A DNA stretch of 64,000 bases from Pontixanthobacter aestiaquae (lineage in GTDB: Bacteria; Pseudomonadota; Alphaproteobacteria; Sphingomonadales; Sphingomonadaceae), in NCBI RefSeq assembly GCF_009827455.1, contig NZ_WTYZ01000001.1, forward strand, positions 434,001 through 498,000, read 5' to 3'. The position numbers were made by a program, and so were the translations under genes. Positions 36,108 through 45,105 of the stretch are shown piece after piece (positions within the stretch are counted from its first letter, which is position 1; each line of letters starts with the position of its first letter). Below the pieces are notes generated by a model. The model searched no databases, had not been told where the DNA came from, and worked only from the letters and a program-made list of their open reading frames with translations.

Positions 36108-37566
36108 GCCCAGTTCTTCATCCCAAGACAGTGTGGAGAACGGTTTGGTAGCGCGCAGCGGCGAGGGCGACAACGCCGCGCCGCTGTCGATCACCGAAAT
36201 ATCGACGATCCTGAAGCGGACGGTGGAAGACCGGTTTGGCCATGTGCGTCTGCGCGGCGAGTTGTCAGGTGTGAAGCGTGCGGCGTCGGGCCACCTTTAT
36301 TGCAGCCTCAAAGATGAAAAGGCGGTGATCGATGGTGTGATGTGGCGCGGCAATGCCGGGCGGTTGGGCTTCCTGCCAGAGGACGGCATCGAAGTCGTCG
36401 CAACGGGTAAGCTGACGACCTATGCGGGGCGGTCAAAATACCAGATCGTAATGGATAGCATGGAGATCGCTGGCGAGGGCGCGCTTCTGGCGCTGCTGGA
36501 GAAGACGCGCCTGCGGCTGGAAAAAGAAGGCCTGTTCGCGCCCGAGCGGAAGACGGCTTTGCCTTTCCTGCCGCGCACCATTGCTGTCGTGACGTCGCCA
36601 ACCGGTGCAGTGATCCGCGATATTCTCCACCGCTTGGCTGATCGCTTTCCCAGTCAAGTGCTGGTCTGGCCTGTGCTCGTGCAGGGGCAAGGCTCTGCCG
36701 AACAGGTCGCGGACGCTATTCGCGGTTTCTCGGACCTGCCGGAAAGTGTTCCCAAGCCCGATCTGCTCATTGTCGCACGCGGCGGCGGTTCGATCGAAGA
36801 TTTGTGGGGCTTCAATGAAGAAGTGGTCGTGCGCGCGATCGCCGACTGCCCGATACCGGTGATCTCGGCTGTTGGGCATGAAACCGATACAACGCTGGCT
36901 GACTTTGCTGCTGATCGCCGCGCCCCCACGCCGACGGCTGCTGCCGAAATGGCAGTGCCCGTCCGTGCGGAACTGGCCGCAACTATCGAAGACCTTGCCC
37001 ACCGGAAGAAGCGGGCAATCGCTCGCCCTGTCACTTTGGGACGCGAACGTTTGGATGCGCGGATCAAGCGCCTGCCGCGCCCTGAAGCATTGCTACAACC
37101 ACAAGTGCAGCGGCTTGACGACATTTCCGAGAGGCTACGGCGTGGGCTCAAAGACCGGACGGCAAAAGGCCGTGAAAAATTGGGCATTCTTCGGCTTTCC
37201 ACTGCGACTATGACCCGCAATCTACGAGACGCGGGGCAGAAGCTGTCGGCGAACAGGCTAACCCACGCGCTCGTCGAAAATCGGGTGGCGCGCGACAGCG
37301 AACGCTTCACAGCGCTGGAACGACTATTCCAATCGCTCAATCCTGAGGCGCCACTTCGGCGCGGGTTCGTGCTGGTGAAAGATGTGGAGGGCAATCTGGT
37401 GCGGACCAAAGCCGCGGCTGAGAAACACGCGCAGCTTGGCGTGAAATTCGCCGATGGTGTGCTGGATGTCGCCACCGGAACAGCGCCTTCAGCTCCGGCT
37501 AAGCCAAAGACACGTAAGCCTCGCACCGATGCGGCACAGGACCGACAAGATGATTTGTTCGGTTAG
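36106..37566 (+). CDS. xseA: Exodeoxyribonuclease VII large subunit
   Basis: Catalytic subunit of ExoVII, which degrades single-stranded DNA from both ends. The 486-residue protein has the OB-fold ([29 protein letters not shown]), the catalytic region with [58 protein letters not shown], a long coiled-coil and the C-terminal RRGFVLV. AAGGA lies five bases before ATG 36106. That ATG overlaps the purD ATG on the opposite strand (CATG). The small subunit xseB is not in the window. Confidence 0.96.
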   Translation: MPSSSSQDSVENGLVARSGEGDNAAPLSITEISTILKRTVEDRFGHVRLRGELSGVKRAASGHLYCSLKDEKAVIDGVMWRGNAGRLGFLPEDGIEVVATGKLTTYAGRSKYQIVMDSMEIAGEGALLALLEKTRLRLEKEGLFAPERKTALPFLPRTIAVVTSPTGAVIRDILHRLADRFPSQVLVWPVLVQGQGSAEQVADAIRGFSDLPESVPKPDLLIVARGGGSIEDLWGFNEEVVVRAIADCPIPVISAVGHETDTTLADFAADRRAPTPTAAAEMAVPVRAELAATIEDLAHRKKRAIARPVTLGRERLDARIKRLPRPEALLQPQVQRLDDISERLRRGLKDRTAKGREKLGILRLSTATMTRNLRDAGQKLSANRLTHALVENRVARDSERFTALERLFQSLNPEAPLRRGFVLVKDVEGNLVRTKAAAEKHAQLGVKFADGVLDVATGTAPSAPAKPKTRKPRTDAAQDRQDDLFG

Positions 37567-37590
37567 GCCGTGCTTGCTAAGGACAAAGCT

Positions 37591-37794
37591 ATGTTGATGT
37601 CTTCAGGAAACAACGCCGCGAAACTGGCTTACGGTCCCAATGGTTTCCGCGTGATCAAATCGGGGCAATATGTCCTGTGTGCAGTTTCGGGCGAGCAGAT
37701 TCCGCTCGACGAGCTGCGCTATTGGAGCGTGGATTTGCAGGAACCCTATGCCAGCGCGGAGATCGCAACGCGGCAGATGATAGACAATTCGTGA
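37591..37794 (+). CDS. DUF2093 family small protein
   Basis: A 67-residue protein with the DUF2093 core KLAYGPNGFRVIKSGQYVLCAVSGEQIPLDELRYWSVDLQEPYA. The family is found in alphaproteobacteria and has no known function; the Cys and the compact beta-rich look suggest a small binding module. AAGGA before ATG 37591 supports this start over GTG 37570. It follows xseA by 24 bases and is followed directly by the M23 lipoprotein gene. Confidence 0.85.
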   Translation: MLMSSGNNAAKLAYGPNGFRVIKSGQYVLCAVSGEQIPLDELRYWSVDLQEPYASAEIATRQMIDNS

Positions 37795-37802
37795 GCGGAA
37801 TA

Positions 37803-38741
37803 ATGCGCATCGGTCTTGGTGCCTCATTGTTTGCGCTGGCCGGGTGCAGCGGCGCGGCAATCGATAACCCTCCTCCGGCAGAGGTTGGACAGGCCGAACT
37901 GGTCCAGCCAATCGCCACGGAAGCGGCAAGGGCTGCGCCCGCCCCGGAACCGGCTTTCGTACCGCCCCCGGAGCCAGTCGGCCCGACGACGTTTCTTTAT
38001 GACGGGCAGTTAACTCAAGGCGGATGGATTCGCGGGCAGGCGCCCGGCGGCGCGGTTTCGGCGACATTGGGCGGGCAGGCACTGGTATTGGATGACGATG
38101 GCTTTTTCTTCGCTGCGTTTGATCGTGATGCGGGACCATCGGCGACTTTGGTCGCGCGACTGAAGGATGGCCGCACGATAGAAAGCCCGCTGACCATCAG
38201 CCCGCGCAAATGGAATATCGAACGAATCAATCTTGCTCGCCCGCGCGGTAAGGCGAGCGAGGCCTTTATGGTCCGCCGCCGCCCCGAGCTGGCGCAGATC
38301 AACGCCGCTCGTAAAGTGAATGCCGATAGCGAGGGATGGCGGCAGGATTTCATTTGGCCAGTGAAGGGGCGCATTTCGGGGCGTTTCGGCAGCCAGCGTA
38401 TCTATGCCGGTGTCCCGGGCAGCTATCATTCAGGCATCGATATCGCGCCCGGGAATGGTGTGCCCTATGTTGCACCAGCTGATGGTGTCGTCACCCTGGC
38501 GACGAAGAAACCGTTCTCGCTTGAGGGGTATCTGCTGATTATTGACCACGGGAACGGGCTCAACAGCGCATTTTTGCACAATTCGAAGATCGCTGTTAGC
38601 GAAGGCGATGTGGTCAAGCAGGGCCAGTATATCGGCAATATCGGTTCAACTGGAAGTGCCACTGGCCCACATCTCCATTGGGGTTTGAAATGGCGCAATT
38701 CGCGGCTTGATCCGTTGCTGTTTGTCGGCCCAATGAACTGA
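37803..38741 (+). CDS. M23 family metallopeptidase, lipoprotein
   Basis: The 312-residue protein starts MRIGLGASLFALAGC, with a lipobox at Cys15, then a Pro/Glu/Ala-rich linker, a beta-domain and the C-terminal LytM/M23 endopeptidase domain with YHSGIDIAPGNGVPYVAPADGVV and HLHWGLKW. These hold the zinc ligands His/Asp and HxH. It probably cuts peptidoglycan cross-bridges or regulates amidases. GTG 37791, overlapping the DUF2093 stop (GTGA), is an alternative start that adds four residues. The signal is not affected. Confidence 0.92.
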   Translation: MRIGLGASLFALAGCSGAAIDNPPPAEVGQAELVQPIATEAARAAPAPEPAFVPPPEPVGPTTFLYDGQLTQGGWIRGQAPGGAVSATLGGQALVLDDDGFFFAAFDRDAGPSATLVARLKDGRTIESPLTISPRKWNIERINLARPRGKASEAFMVRRRPELAQINAARKVNADSEGWRQDFIWPVKGRISGRFGSQRIYAGVPGSYHSGIDIAPGNGVPYVAPADGVVTLATKKPFSLEGYLLIIDHGNGLNSAFLHNSKIAVSEGDVVKQGQYIGNIGSTGSATGPHLHWGLKWRNSRLDPLLFVGPMN

Positions 38742-38751
38742 TCAGTTTGGC

Positions 38752-39747
38752 ATGAAAAGCAGGCGGCGAAGCTTTTTGCGATTGATCGCGATTGTGCTGC
38801 TGGCTGCATTGATTGCGCCTGGCACTTGGTTGCGTTCGCCACCTGCAGATTCGGATGATTCGCAGAGCATGAGTTTGACCGCGCTCGCGCCAGGGGGTTT
38901 TGATCTGGGCGAAGTAGAGCTCACCGGTGCGTGGCATCTGCATAGCCCAAATAGCCAGTTCGGCAGTTATTCGGCGCTGCTTGCTTTGCCGGGATGTCAG
39001 TTCCTCTCAGCCAGCGACACCGGAAGATTGCTGCGCTTCCCGATGCCCGGCTGTGACGGTGACGTGGTGATCGAGCGTTTTGCAGGCCGGACGGCACTCA
39101 AAAAAAAGCTGATCGACATCGAATCGCTAACCCACGATCCTGAAACGGGCCGCATTTGGGTAGGATATGAAGGTACCAACACGATTGAGCGCCTCGAAAG
39201 TGATCTGACCGGTGCGGAGAGCGTGCGGCCTGACGAACTGCGCGCGTGGCCTTCAAACTCTGGGCCGGAAGCGATGGCGCGCTTGTCCGACGGGCGCTTC
39301 ATTGTCATCGCGGAGGGCAGCGAAGGCTATTGGGATGACGACTTTTCCGCACTGCTGTTTAATGGCGACCCGATCGAAAATCCGAACCCAAGTAAATTCC
39401 GCTTTGAAGCGCCTGCGGGTTACCGCCCGGTTGATGCGACCGAGCTGCCCGATGGCCGTGTTTTGGTACTGGTCCGCGACTTTGTATTTGGCGTGCCGCC
39501 CACCTTTAATGCGAAGCTTGTCGTCGCCGATCCGGCAGAGATCGAAGCTGGCGGAGTTTGGCGCGGAGCGGAGATCGCGACGATAAGTGATGCGAAACTC
39601 GAAGATAATTACGAGGGCGTTGCGGTGGTACCGCGCGATGATGGCGCTCTCGATATATGGCTGATTTCCGACGATAATGGCACGTCATTCCAACGCACGA
39701 TGCTACTCAAACTGAAATGGAATCCGGAAGAGCCAAGCGCGCAATAG
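38752..39747 (+). CDS. Esterase-like phytase family protein
   Basis: The 331-residue protein has an N-terminal membrane anchor or signal (RRRSFLRLIAIVLLAALIAPGTW) and a beta-propeller-like domain of the phytase-like esterase family (PF13449 type): DIESLTHDPETGRIWVGYEGTNTIERL, GPEAMARLSDGRFIVIAEGSEG, EDNYEGVAVVPRDDGALDIWLISDDNGTSFQRTMLLKL. Members are often annotated from weak similarity to 3-phytases; substrate not known here. It follows the M23 gene by 10 bases and ends just before a bidirectional terminator. Confidence 0.85.
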   Translation: MKSRRRSFLRLIAIVLLAALIAPGTWLRSPPADSDDSQSMSLTALAPGGFDLGEVELTGAWHLHSPNSQFGSYSALLALPGCQFLSASDTGRLLRFPMPGCDGDVVIERFAGRTALKKKLIDIESLTHDPETGRIWVGYEGTNTIERLESDLTGAESVRPDELRAWPSNSGPEAMARLSDGRFIVIAEGSEGYWDDDFSALLFNGDPIENPNPSKFRFEAPAGYRPVDATELPDGRVLVLVRDFVFGVPPTFNAKLVVADPAEIEAGGVWRGAEIATISDAKLEDNYEGVAVVPRDDGALDIWLISDDNGTSFQRTMLLKLKWNPEEPSAQ

Positions 39748-39776
39748 AAAAAGCGCGCGGAAATAACCGCACGCCC
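39747..39776 (-). terminator. Bidirectional terminator between phytase-like gene and rpmB
   Basis: Stem GCGCGCGG (39753-39760), loop AAATAA, CCGCACGC (39767-39774), one mismatch. On the minus strand T5C follows, ending rpmB; on the plus strand CCTTTC follows, a weaker tail for the phytase-like gene. Confidence 0.72.
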
Positions 39777-39823
39777 TTTCAAACCAGGTTCTGACCAACC
39801 GCCCTTCGCAGGGCCAGACGCAA

Positions 39824-40123
39824 TCAAGCAGCCTTGTCAGTTTCCTTGGTCGCTTTCTTCAATTCGCGCTTCACTTTCTGCGCGTTCTTGGAAAGCTTCT
39901 CGTCCTTGGTCTTCAGCAGCCAATTGTCGAGACCGCCATTATGTTCAACCGAACGCAGGCCGTGTGCGGAGACGCGAAATTTGAAACCTCGGTCGAGCTT
40001 TTCGCTCAGCAGGGTGACGTGCTGCAGGTTGGGCAGGAAGACACGCTTGGTCTTGTTATTGGCGTGGCTTACATTGTTGCCGGTCAGGCGGCCCTTGCCG
40101 GTCAGTTCGCAAATGCGCGACAT
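39824..40123 (-). CDS. rpmB: 50S ribosomal protein L28
   Basis: bL28, 99 residues. The conserved start is [33 protein letters not shown] and the middle [23 protein letters not shown] (here [24 protein letters not shown]). The C-terminal Lys/Glu-rich tail is a little longer than in E. coli. The family's usual zinc-type CxxC is not present. A 12-residue upstream extension is not part of the family. Confidence 0.96.
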   Translation of the reverse strand: MSRICELTGKGRLTGNNVSHANNKTKRVFLPNLQHVTLLSEKLDRGFKFRVSAHGLRSVEHNGGLDNWLLKTKDEKLSKNAQKVKRELKKATKETDKAA

Positions 40124-40309
40124 GCTGTCTCTCGTTCGAATTCGGGGCCGCCAGCACATGCCGAAGGCCAGTTAAATCTGTGGGATTATCCCGGAAAGGC
40201 GCGCGGATAGCTCCCCATTGCCGAATCGTCAAGCAAATCGTCGCCGCTACGCCTTAATATCGTGAGGTGCGTATTGCAGGGTGCGTGCGGCTTGGCTAGC
40301 GCCTTCGGC

Positions 40310-40765
40310 ATGACTCGCTGGCCCCTTCCCGACCCCATGCGCAAAGCTCTGGCGCTGGCGCAAGAGGCGGGAACAGCAGGCGAGGTGCCAATCGGTGCTG
40401 TTATTGTCCGAGCCGGGGAAGTGGTAGCGACCGGCCACAATACCCCGCGAACCGATCATGATCCGACCGCACATGCAGAAATCATGGCGATTCGCGGTGC
40501 TGCGAAGGCGCTAGGGCAGGAACGGCTGGAGGGCTGTGAGCTTTGGGTGACTTTGGAACCTTGCACTATGTGCGCAGGTGCGATTTCCCATGCGCGAATT
40601 GCTAAGCTTTACTACGCCGCTTCCGATCCCAAAGGCGGTGCTGTGGAGCATGGCGCCAAAGTATTTGAGCAGCCGCAATGTCTGCACAAGCCAGAGGTCT
40701 ATTCGGGGATGGGTCAGGCGGAGGCTGCCGAGATGCTGCGCGCTTTCTTCCGTTCCAAGCGCTAA
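40310..40765 (+). CDS. tadA: tRNA adenosine(34) deaminase
   Basis: Deaminates A34 to inosine in tRNA-Arg(ACG). The 151-residue protein has the zinc motif HAE (His55, Glu57) in PTAHAEIMAI and PCTMC (Cys85, Cys88), plus GEVPIGAVIV and YYAASDPKGGAVEHG. ATG 40310 gives MTRWPLPDPMRKALALA, which fits the family; the longer frame upstream does not. Its end overlaps the convergent RNase T2 gene by 4 bases. Confidence 0.95.
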   Translation: MTRWPLPDPMRKALALAQEAGTAGEVPIGAVIVRAGEVVATGHNTPRTDHDPTAHAEIMAIRGAAKALGQERLEGCELWVTLEPCTMCAGAISHARIAKLYYAASDPKGGAVEHGAKVFEQPQCLHKPEVYSGMGQAEAAEMLRAFFRSKR

Positions 40766-41469
40766 AGCCCGCGCCAGATCTTCACTTTGGTTGAATCGCC
40801 TGGCCCGAAGCGCCTTCTGTCACAAGCCTTCGGCATGAAGTTCTTACCGTAGCAGAGGCGTAATTCCTCAAGCCATCCGCGCCGGTTCAAGTCGATGCCA
40901 ACCGCTGAACGCGGCCATGCTGGATTGGCCTTAACAAACGCATCGCGTAGCTTGCCTGCGGTTAGCTCCTCATCACGGGAAAGCGCATCCATTCCCGGAA
41001 AGCTGAGCGATTTCCACAAAATGCGGGTGACTTTGAAATAGGTCTCCGGCTTGCGCGTCATGCAGCTGCCATGTTTGGCCCATTGGCTGGCGATCAGACG
41101 GGCGGAGGGCATCATACACATGTTGCGACGCGCTTCAGCGGGCGGAACGGTGCGCGCCGCTGAGCACCATTGTGGCCAAGAGCCCCGGCTTTCCGGCCAC
41201 AAGCCGTGGGCTACAAACCCAAATCGCCCATTCCGGCGAGAGCATTGTGTCCGATGCCGCGCCTGCATCTCGCGCCCTTTGCAGAACTCGGGCGACCAAC
41301 TGAGAGCGAAGGTATAGCTGGTCACGGGCAAGCGGCGCGGTTTGGACTGCGGTGTAACCTTGGGAACCGAGATCGCGTTAGGCATCCGGCACTGATAGGC
41401 TTGGGCATGCGCCGCGCTACTTGCGCCAAGCAGTCCGGCCACCGCGATAAGGCCTCCCAGCAACCTCAC
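40762..41469 (-). CDS. Ribonuclease T2 family protein, exported
   Basis: The 235-residue precursor has a signal peptide (to AHA, residue 22). Both T2 active-site motifs are present: FVAHGLWPE with His88 and SQWAKHGSC with His133, along with paired cysteines. T2 enzymes cut single-stranded RNA in the periplasm through a 2',3'-cyclic phosphate. The start overlaps the nadC stop by 4 bases, so it is read from the same transcript. Confidence 0.93.
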   Translation of the reverse strand: MRLLGGLIAVAGLLGASSAAHAQAYQCRMPNAISVPKVTPQSKPRRLPVTSYTFALSWSPEFCKGREMQARHRTQCSRRNGRFGFVAHGLWPESRGSWPQWCSAARTVPPAEARRNMCMMPSARLIASQWAKHGSCMTRKPETYFKVTRILWKSLSFPGMDALSRDEELTAGKLRDAFVKANPAWPRSAVGIDLNRRGWLEELRLCYGKNFMPKACDRRRFGPGDSTKVKIWRGL

Positions 41470-42335
41470 AGGGGAGTAAAGTCTAGTCCAATGTCAGCGG
41501 CAGCCGCGCTTTGAGTCAAGCGGCCAACGGATACATAGTCCACGCCGGTTGCCGCCTTGGCTTTTATGGTCTGTAGATTGATCCCGCCGCTCGCTTCTGT
41601 CGGCACTCTGCCCGCAACTATTGCTACGGCTTCGCGCAAGGTGTCGGGTTCCATATTGTCGAGCAACAGACGGGTTGCGCCTGCTTCCAATGCTGGTTCG
41701 ATCTGGTCCAATCGGTCGACTTCGCAGATGATTGTTTCGACGCCGGCATCGCGTGCACGGCGGACCGCCTCACCGACATTGCCAGCGACCAGCACATGAT
41801 TGTCCTTAATCATCGCGGCATCCCACAGACCCATCCTGTGATTGCTCGCGCCGCCCATGCGGACCGCGTATTTCTCGAGATGCCGCAAGCCGGGAATGGT
41901 TTTGCGGGTATCGAGCAATGTGCAATCCGGATTGTCCATAGTGTCGACATATTCGCGAACCATCGTCGCAATGCCCGATAAGTGTTGGACTGTGTTGAGC
42001 GCTGATCGCTCCGCAGTCAGCAAGGCTCGCGCATTACCAGACAGACACATCAGGTCGGAGCCTGCAGGAACCTGCTGCCCTTCCTCGACAAGTATCTCAA
42101 TCTCCATGTCGGCCTCGAGCGCGCGGAAGAATGCTTCTGCGATGGGAAGGCCGGCAACGGTGATCGGATCGCGGCTGTCCATCACACCTGCGAAACGCGC
42201 ATCGGCTGGAATGACGCTTTCGGAGGTTACATCATGACCACCGCCGGGAAGTCCTGCGCCAAGATCCTCGGCAAAGGTTTCGCGGATAAATTTCTCGAGA
42301 TCGAAACCGGTCAGGCTGAAAGGCTCAGTGGACAA
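41466..42335 (-). CDS. nadC: Nicotinate-nucleotide diphosphorylase (carboxylating)
   Basis: Converts quinolinate and PRPP to nicotinate mononucleotide in NAD synthesis. The 289-residue protein has ERSALNTVQHLSGIATMV, LLDTRKTIPGLRHLEKYAVRMGGASNHRMGLWDAAMIKDNH, LLLDNM, EASGGI and VDYVSVGRLTQS. All belong to the QPRTase family. Its start overlaps the response regulator stop by 11 bases. nadA and nadB are not in the window. Confidence 0.97.
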   Translation of the reverse strand: MSTEPFSLTGFDLEKFIRETFAEDLGAGLPGGGHDVTSESVIPADARFAGVMDSRDPITVAGLPIAEAFFRALEADMEIEILVEEGQQVPAGSDLMCLSGNARALLTAERSALNTVQHLSGIATMVREYVDTMDNPDCTLLDTRKTIPGLRHLEKYAVRMGGASNHRMGLWDAAMIKDNHVLVAGNVGEAVRRARDAGVETIICEVDRLDQIEPALEAGATRLLLDNMEPDTLREAVAIVAGRVPTEASGGINLQTIKAKAATGVDYVSVGRLTQSAAAADIGLDFTPL

Positions 42336-43122
42336 AGCGGGCCACCACGTCGCGATAGCTGCGCGAAACTTTCACTTCGGCGCCCGAATCGAGCACCAGG
42401 AAGCATTCGCCATTGGTGTGCGGCTTCACCTGACGGACCTGATCGAGATTGACGATCGTCGAGCGGTGCACACGTTGGAACTTGCGCGGGTCGAGCCTTC
42501 GTTCGAGATCCTTCATTGTCTCACGCAATATCAATGAATTATCGCCGGTGTAGATGCACATATAATCGCCAGCTGCCTCGATATGTTCGATCGAGCCGAC
42601 TTCGACGCGAAAAATCTGGCCGCGATCCTTCACATTGATCAGCTTTTCGAAGCGCTCGGTGCTTTCGCCATCCTCGTCCGCGAATTCCTCGGCGGCATCG
42701 GGAGCCACTTCGGCGAGGACATTGAGTAGTTTCTCGGCATCTTCGGTTGATTTCTTTTCGGCCAACCGCACCCGGACTCGTTCGATAGTATCGGCGAGCT
42801 TATCTTCATCCACCGGCTTCATAAGATAATTGACCGCGTTCGCCTCAAACGCACGGATTGCGTGCTCCTGATAGGCTGTGACGAACACGATCAGCGGCGG
42901 TTCGATCTCCATCACGCCTTTGACAACGCTGAAACCATCAAACCCCGGCATCTGGATGTCGAGAAACACCAGATCGGGCTTTTTGGTTTTGATCTTACGA
43001 ATCGCTTCACGGCCATTGGCGCAGGTGTCGATTATTTCGACATCGTCGAAGGCTTCGAGCCGTACTTGCAGCCCTTGGATGGCGAGTTTTTCATCATCGA
43101 CGATGATTGCACGGATGGTCAT
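42325..43122 (-). CDS. LytTR family response regulator
   Basis: The 265-residue protein has a receiver domain (Asp9/Asp10, phospho-acceptor Asp55 in LVFLDIQMPGFDG, Lys in NYLMKPVDEDKL), an acidic linker (about residues 130-165, AAEEFADEDGESTERFE), and a LytTR domain (GSIEHIEAAGDYMCIYT, FQRVHRSTIVNLDQVRQVKPH, SRSYRDVVARF). It overlaps the kinase stop (ATGA) and the nadC start. The linker distinguishes it from the paralogue at 8.2 kb. Confidence 0.93.
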   Translation of the reverse strand: MTIRAIIVDDEKLAIQGLQVRLEAFDDVEIIDTCANGREAIRKIKTKKPDLVFLDIQMPGFDGFSVVKGVMEIEPPLIVFVTAYQEHAIRAFEANAVNYLMKPVDEDKLADTIERVRVRLAEKKSTEDAEKLLNVLAEVAPDAAEEFADEDGESTERFEKLINVKDRGQIFRVEVGSIEHIEAAGDYMCIYTGDNSLILRETMKDLERRLDPRKFQRVHRSTIVNLDQVRQVKPHTNGECFLVLDSGAEVKVSRSYRDVVARFVH

Positions 43123-44372
43123 GTTTGTGTTCCAATCTGGCGCTGCGTCGTTGCGGACACAGCAGCCGGGGTTGCAGCAGGTGAGGGGGCTTCCTGATCA
43201 GCTGCAATTAGTTTCTTGTTTGAGTTAGCCAGCGCGACAGGAGTAGGTTCTTCCCCATCCTCGTTCGCTTCCTCATGTGGTAATTCAATGATGACAGTAA
43301 ATCCGCCCGTCGGCGGAGTACGGATTTCGAAAGCGTGCTCTTCGCCATAGGCTTGCGCCAAGCGGTCACGAATATTCGGCAATCCAACTCCGGTCGACAC
43401 GGCCTGTCTGTCTCCTGTCAGGGCGTCAGGCAATCTGCGCCTGCCTTCACTGGCCTGCAAGCCCGGGCCGGTATCGGAAACGGTGATGCGTAGCCGCTGT
43501 CCGACGAGTTGTGCGGCAATGCTGATTTTCGCGCCTTCTTCTTGCGGGGAGACCGCATATTTGATTGCGTTCTCGACTAGCGGTTGCAGCAGCATGGCGG
43601 GCAGGCAGGCCTTCGCTGCGTCAGGATCGATTGCAAATTCGGTGCGCAAACGCTCCTCAAACCGCATCCGTTCGATGCCGAGATAAAGATTCAACGTTTC
43701 GACCTCTTGCGCGAGGGTCACCTTGCCGCTCGCCTCGATCATCAGCGTATGGCGCAGGAAGGATGACAGCCGGATGAGCATCGCATTGGCTGGCTCGGTT
43801 TGCTTGAGCAGAACCAGCGTGCTGATCGAATTGAGCGTGTTGAACAGGAAATGTGGGTTCAGTTGATAGCGCAGCATCGCCAATTGCGCGCTGGTCGCCT
43901 GCGCCTCAAGCCGCTCCAACTGATCCGCCTGTTGTTCCACCTGCAGGAAAAAATTGATCGCATAATACAGTGCCGACCATGCGCCGAGTAAAGTCATCGG
44001 CAGGTAGAACAGGCCGATGACCAGCTGCGTGAAAGAGGTTTCGGTGCCGCCGCGGATCAGTTGCAGCACCCACGCATCGATGAAAGTGTACAGCCCGACC
44101 GAGAGCATCAGCACAATGACCGTTACGCCCCATGTCACCAGCGGTTTGCGGTTGATAAGTTCGCGGAATATTACCGACAAAACCAGTGTGATCGAAAAGC
44201 CAGTGATCGCGCTGATCAACAATTGCAGCAGGAGCGATGGAGGCTGCTGGTTTGCAATCGCCGCCATGGCCCTGAGCAAGAACGCACCGCCCCAGCCTGC
44301 AAGTTGCAGTACCCAGAAAGCCCGGTTCTTATTCGCAAAGAACGGCGTAGGTTGAAAAGGCAGAACGGCCAT
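43119..44372 (-). CDS. LytS-type sensor histidine kinase, membrane-bound
   Basis: The 417-residue protein has four membrane segments within residues 15-145, a short coiled-coil and the His_kinase domain with His173 in YQLNPHFLFNTLNSISTL. HATPase motifs are PLVENAIKYA, SDTGPGL and GVGLPNIRDRL. The C-terminal 60 residues are low-complexity (Ala/Pro/Thr/Glu-rich) and appear disordered, a feature the other LytS-type kinase lacks. First gene of a kinase-regulator-nadC-rnt2 run. It diverges from the HD-domain gene. Confidence 0.93.
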   Translation of the reverse strand: MAVLPFQPTPFFANKNRAFWVLQLAGWGGAFLLRAMAAIANQQPPSLLLQLLISAITGFSITLVLSVIFRELINRKPLVTWGVTVIVLMLSVGLYTFIDAWVLQLIRGGTETSFTQLVIGLFYLPMTLLGAWSALYYAINFFLQVEQQADQLERLEAQATSAQLAMLRYQLNPHFLFNTLNSISTLVLLKQTEPANAMLIRLSSFLRHTLMIEASGKVTLAQEVETLNLYLGIERMRFEERLRTEFAIDPDAAKACLPAMLLQPLVENAIKYAVSPQEEGAKISIAAQLVGQRLRITVSDTGPGLQASEGRRRLPDALTGDRQAVSTGVGLPNIRDRLAQAYGEEHAFEIRTPPTGGFTVIIELPHEEANEDGEEPTPVALANSNKKLIAADQEAPSPAATPAAVSATTQRQIGTQT

Positions 44373-44496
44373 GATGCAGTCTTTAGCCCAAAACCGCGGC
44401 TCACGTCACATATGTTTTACTCGGGTTGCGGCTTGCGGTATTGCTGATGGGCAAGGTGCATCGGCGGTAAGGTCGGTGCCGCAGGGAGATGCAGCG

Positions 44497-45105
44497 ATGG
44501 ATATCAAGACCGGTCAGATGGAAAGTGCCCGCGAGAGTGCGAAATTCCATGAGATGAAAGAGGGCACCGCCGAAGACTGGGCGATTATCAGCAAGCATTA
44601 CATGGAGTTTGCGTCGGATCTCTCTGATCGTGTGCTCACCCATCTGAAGCTGCTCGAAGGCGATTTCGGCGGATTCCCGGTTTGCCGCTTGGAGCACTCT
44701 CTGCAAACCGCGACTCGCGCGCACCGTGATGGCCGGGGTGAACGCTATGTTGTGATGGCGCTGCTGCATGACATCGGCGACACGCTCGGCACCTACAACC
44801 ATCCTGACGTTGCTGCAGCCATCATCAAGCCGTTTGTGACCGAGGAAGAACATTGGATTTGCCAGCACCATGGCGCATTCCAAGGGTACTATTTCTTCCA
44901 TCACCTCGGCATGGATCGTAATGTGCGCGACAGCTTCCGAAACGAACCACATTTCGATGCATGCGCCGAATTTTGCGAAAAATATGATCAGGCTGCGTTC
45001 GACCCGAATTATGATAGCGAACCGCTCGAATTTTTCGAGCCAATGGTACGCCGGGTCATGGCGAAGCCGCTCAGCTCGATGTATGTGAACGAGGATGCCG
45101 CCTAG
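44497..45105 (+). CDS. HD domain-containing protein
   Basis: The 202-residue product starts MDIKTGQMESA behind AGGGAG. Metal-binding residues follow the HD pattern: His67 in RLEHSLQTATRA, His91-Asp92 in ALLHDIGDTLG, His102, His124/His125 in ICQHHGAFQGYYFFHHLG and Asp164. The length and residues resemble the mixed-valent di-iron oxygenase-like HD group (PhnZ/MIOX relatives) as much as phosphohydrolases; the substrate is not evident. Its stop overlaps the convergent M48 gene by 4 bases. Confidence 0.82.
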   Translation: MDIKTGQMESARESAKFHEMKEGTAEDWAIISKHYMEFASDLSDRVLTHLKLLEGDFGGFPVCRLEHSLQTATRAHRDGRGERYVVMALLHDIGDTLGTYNHPDVAAAIIKPFVTEEEHWICQHHGAFQGYYFFHHLGMDRNVRDSFRNEPHFDACAEFCEKYDQAAFDPNYDSEPLEFFEPMVRRVMAKPLSSMYVNEDAA

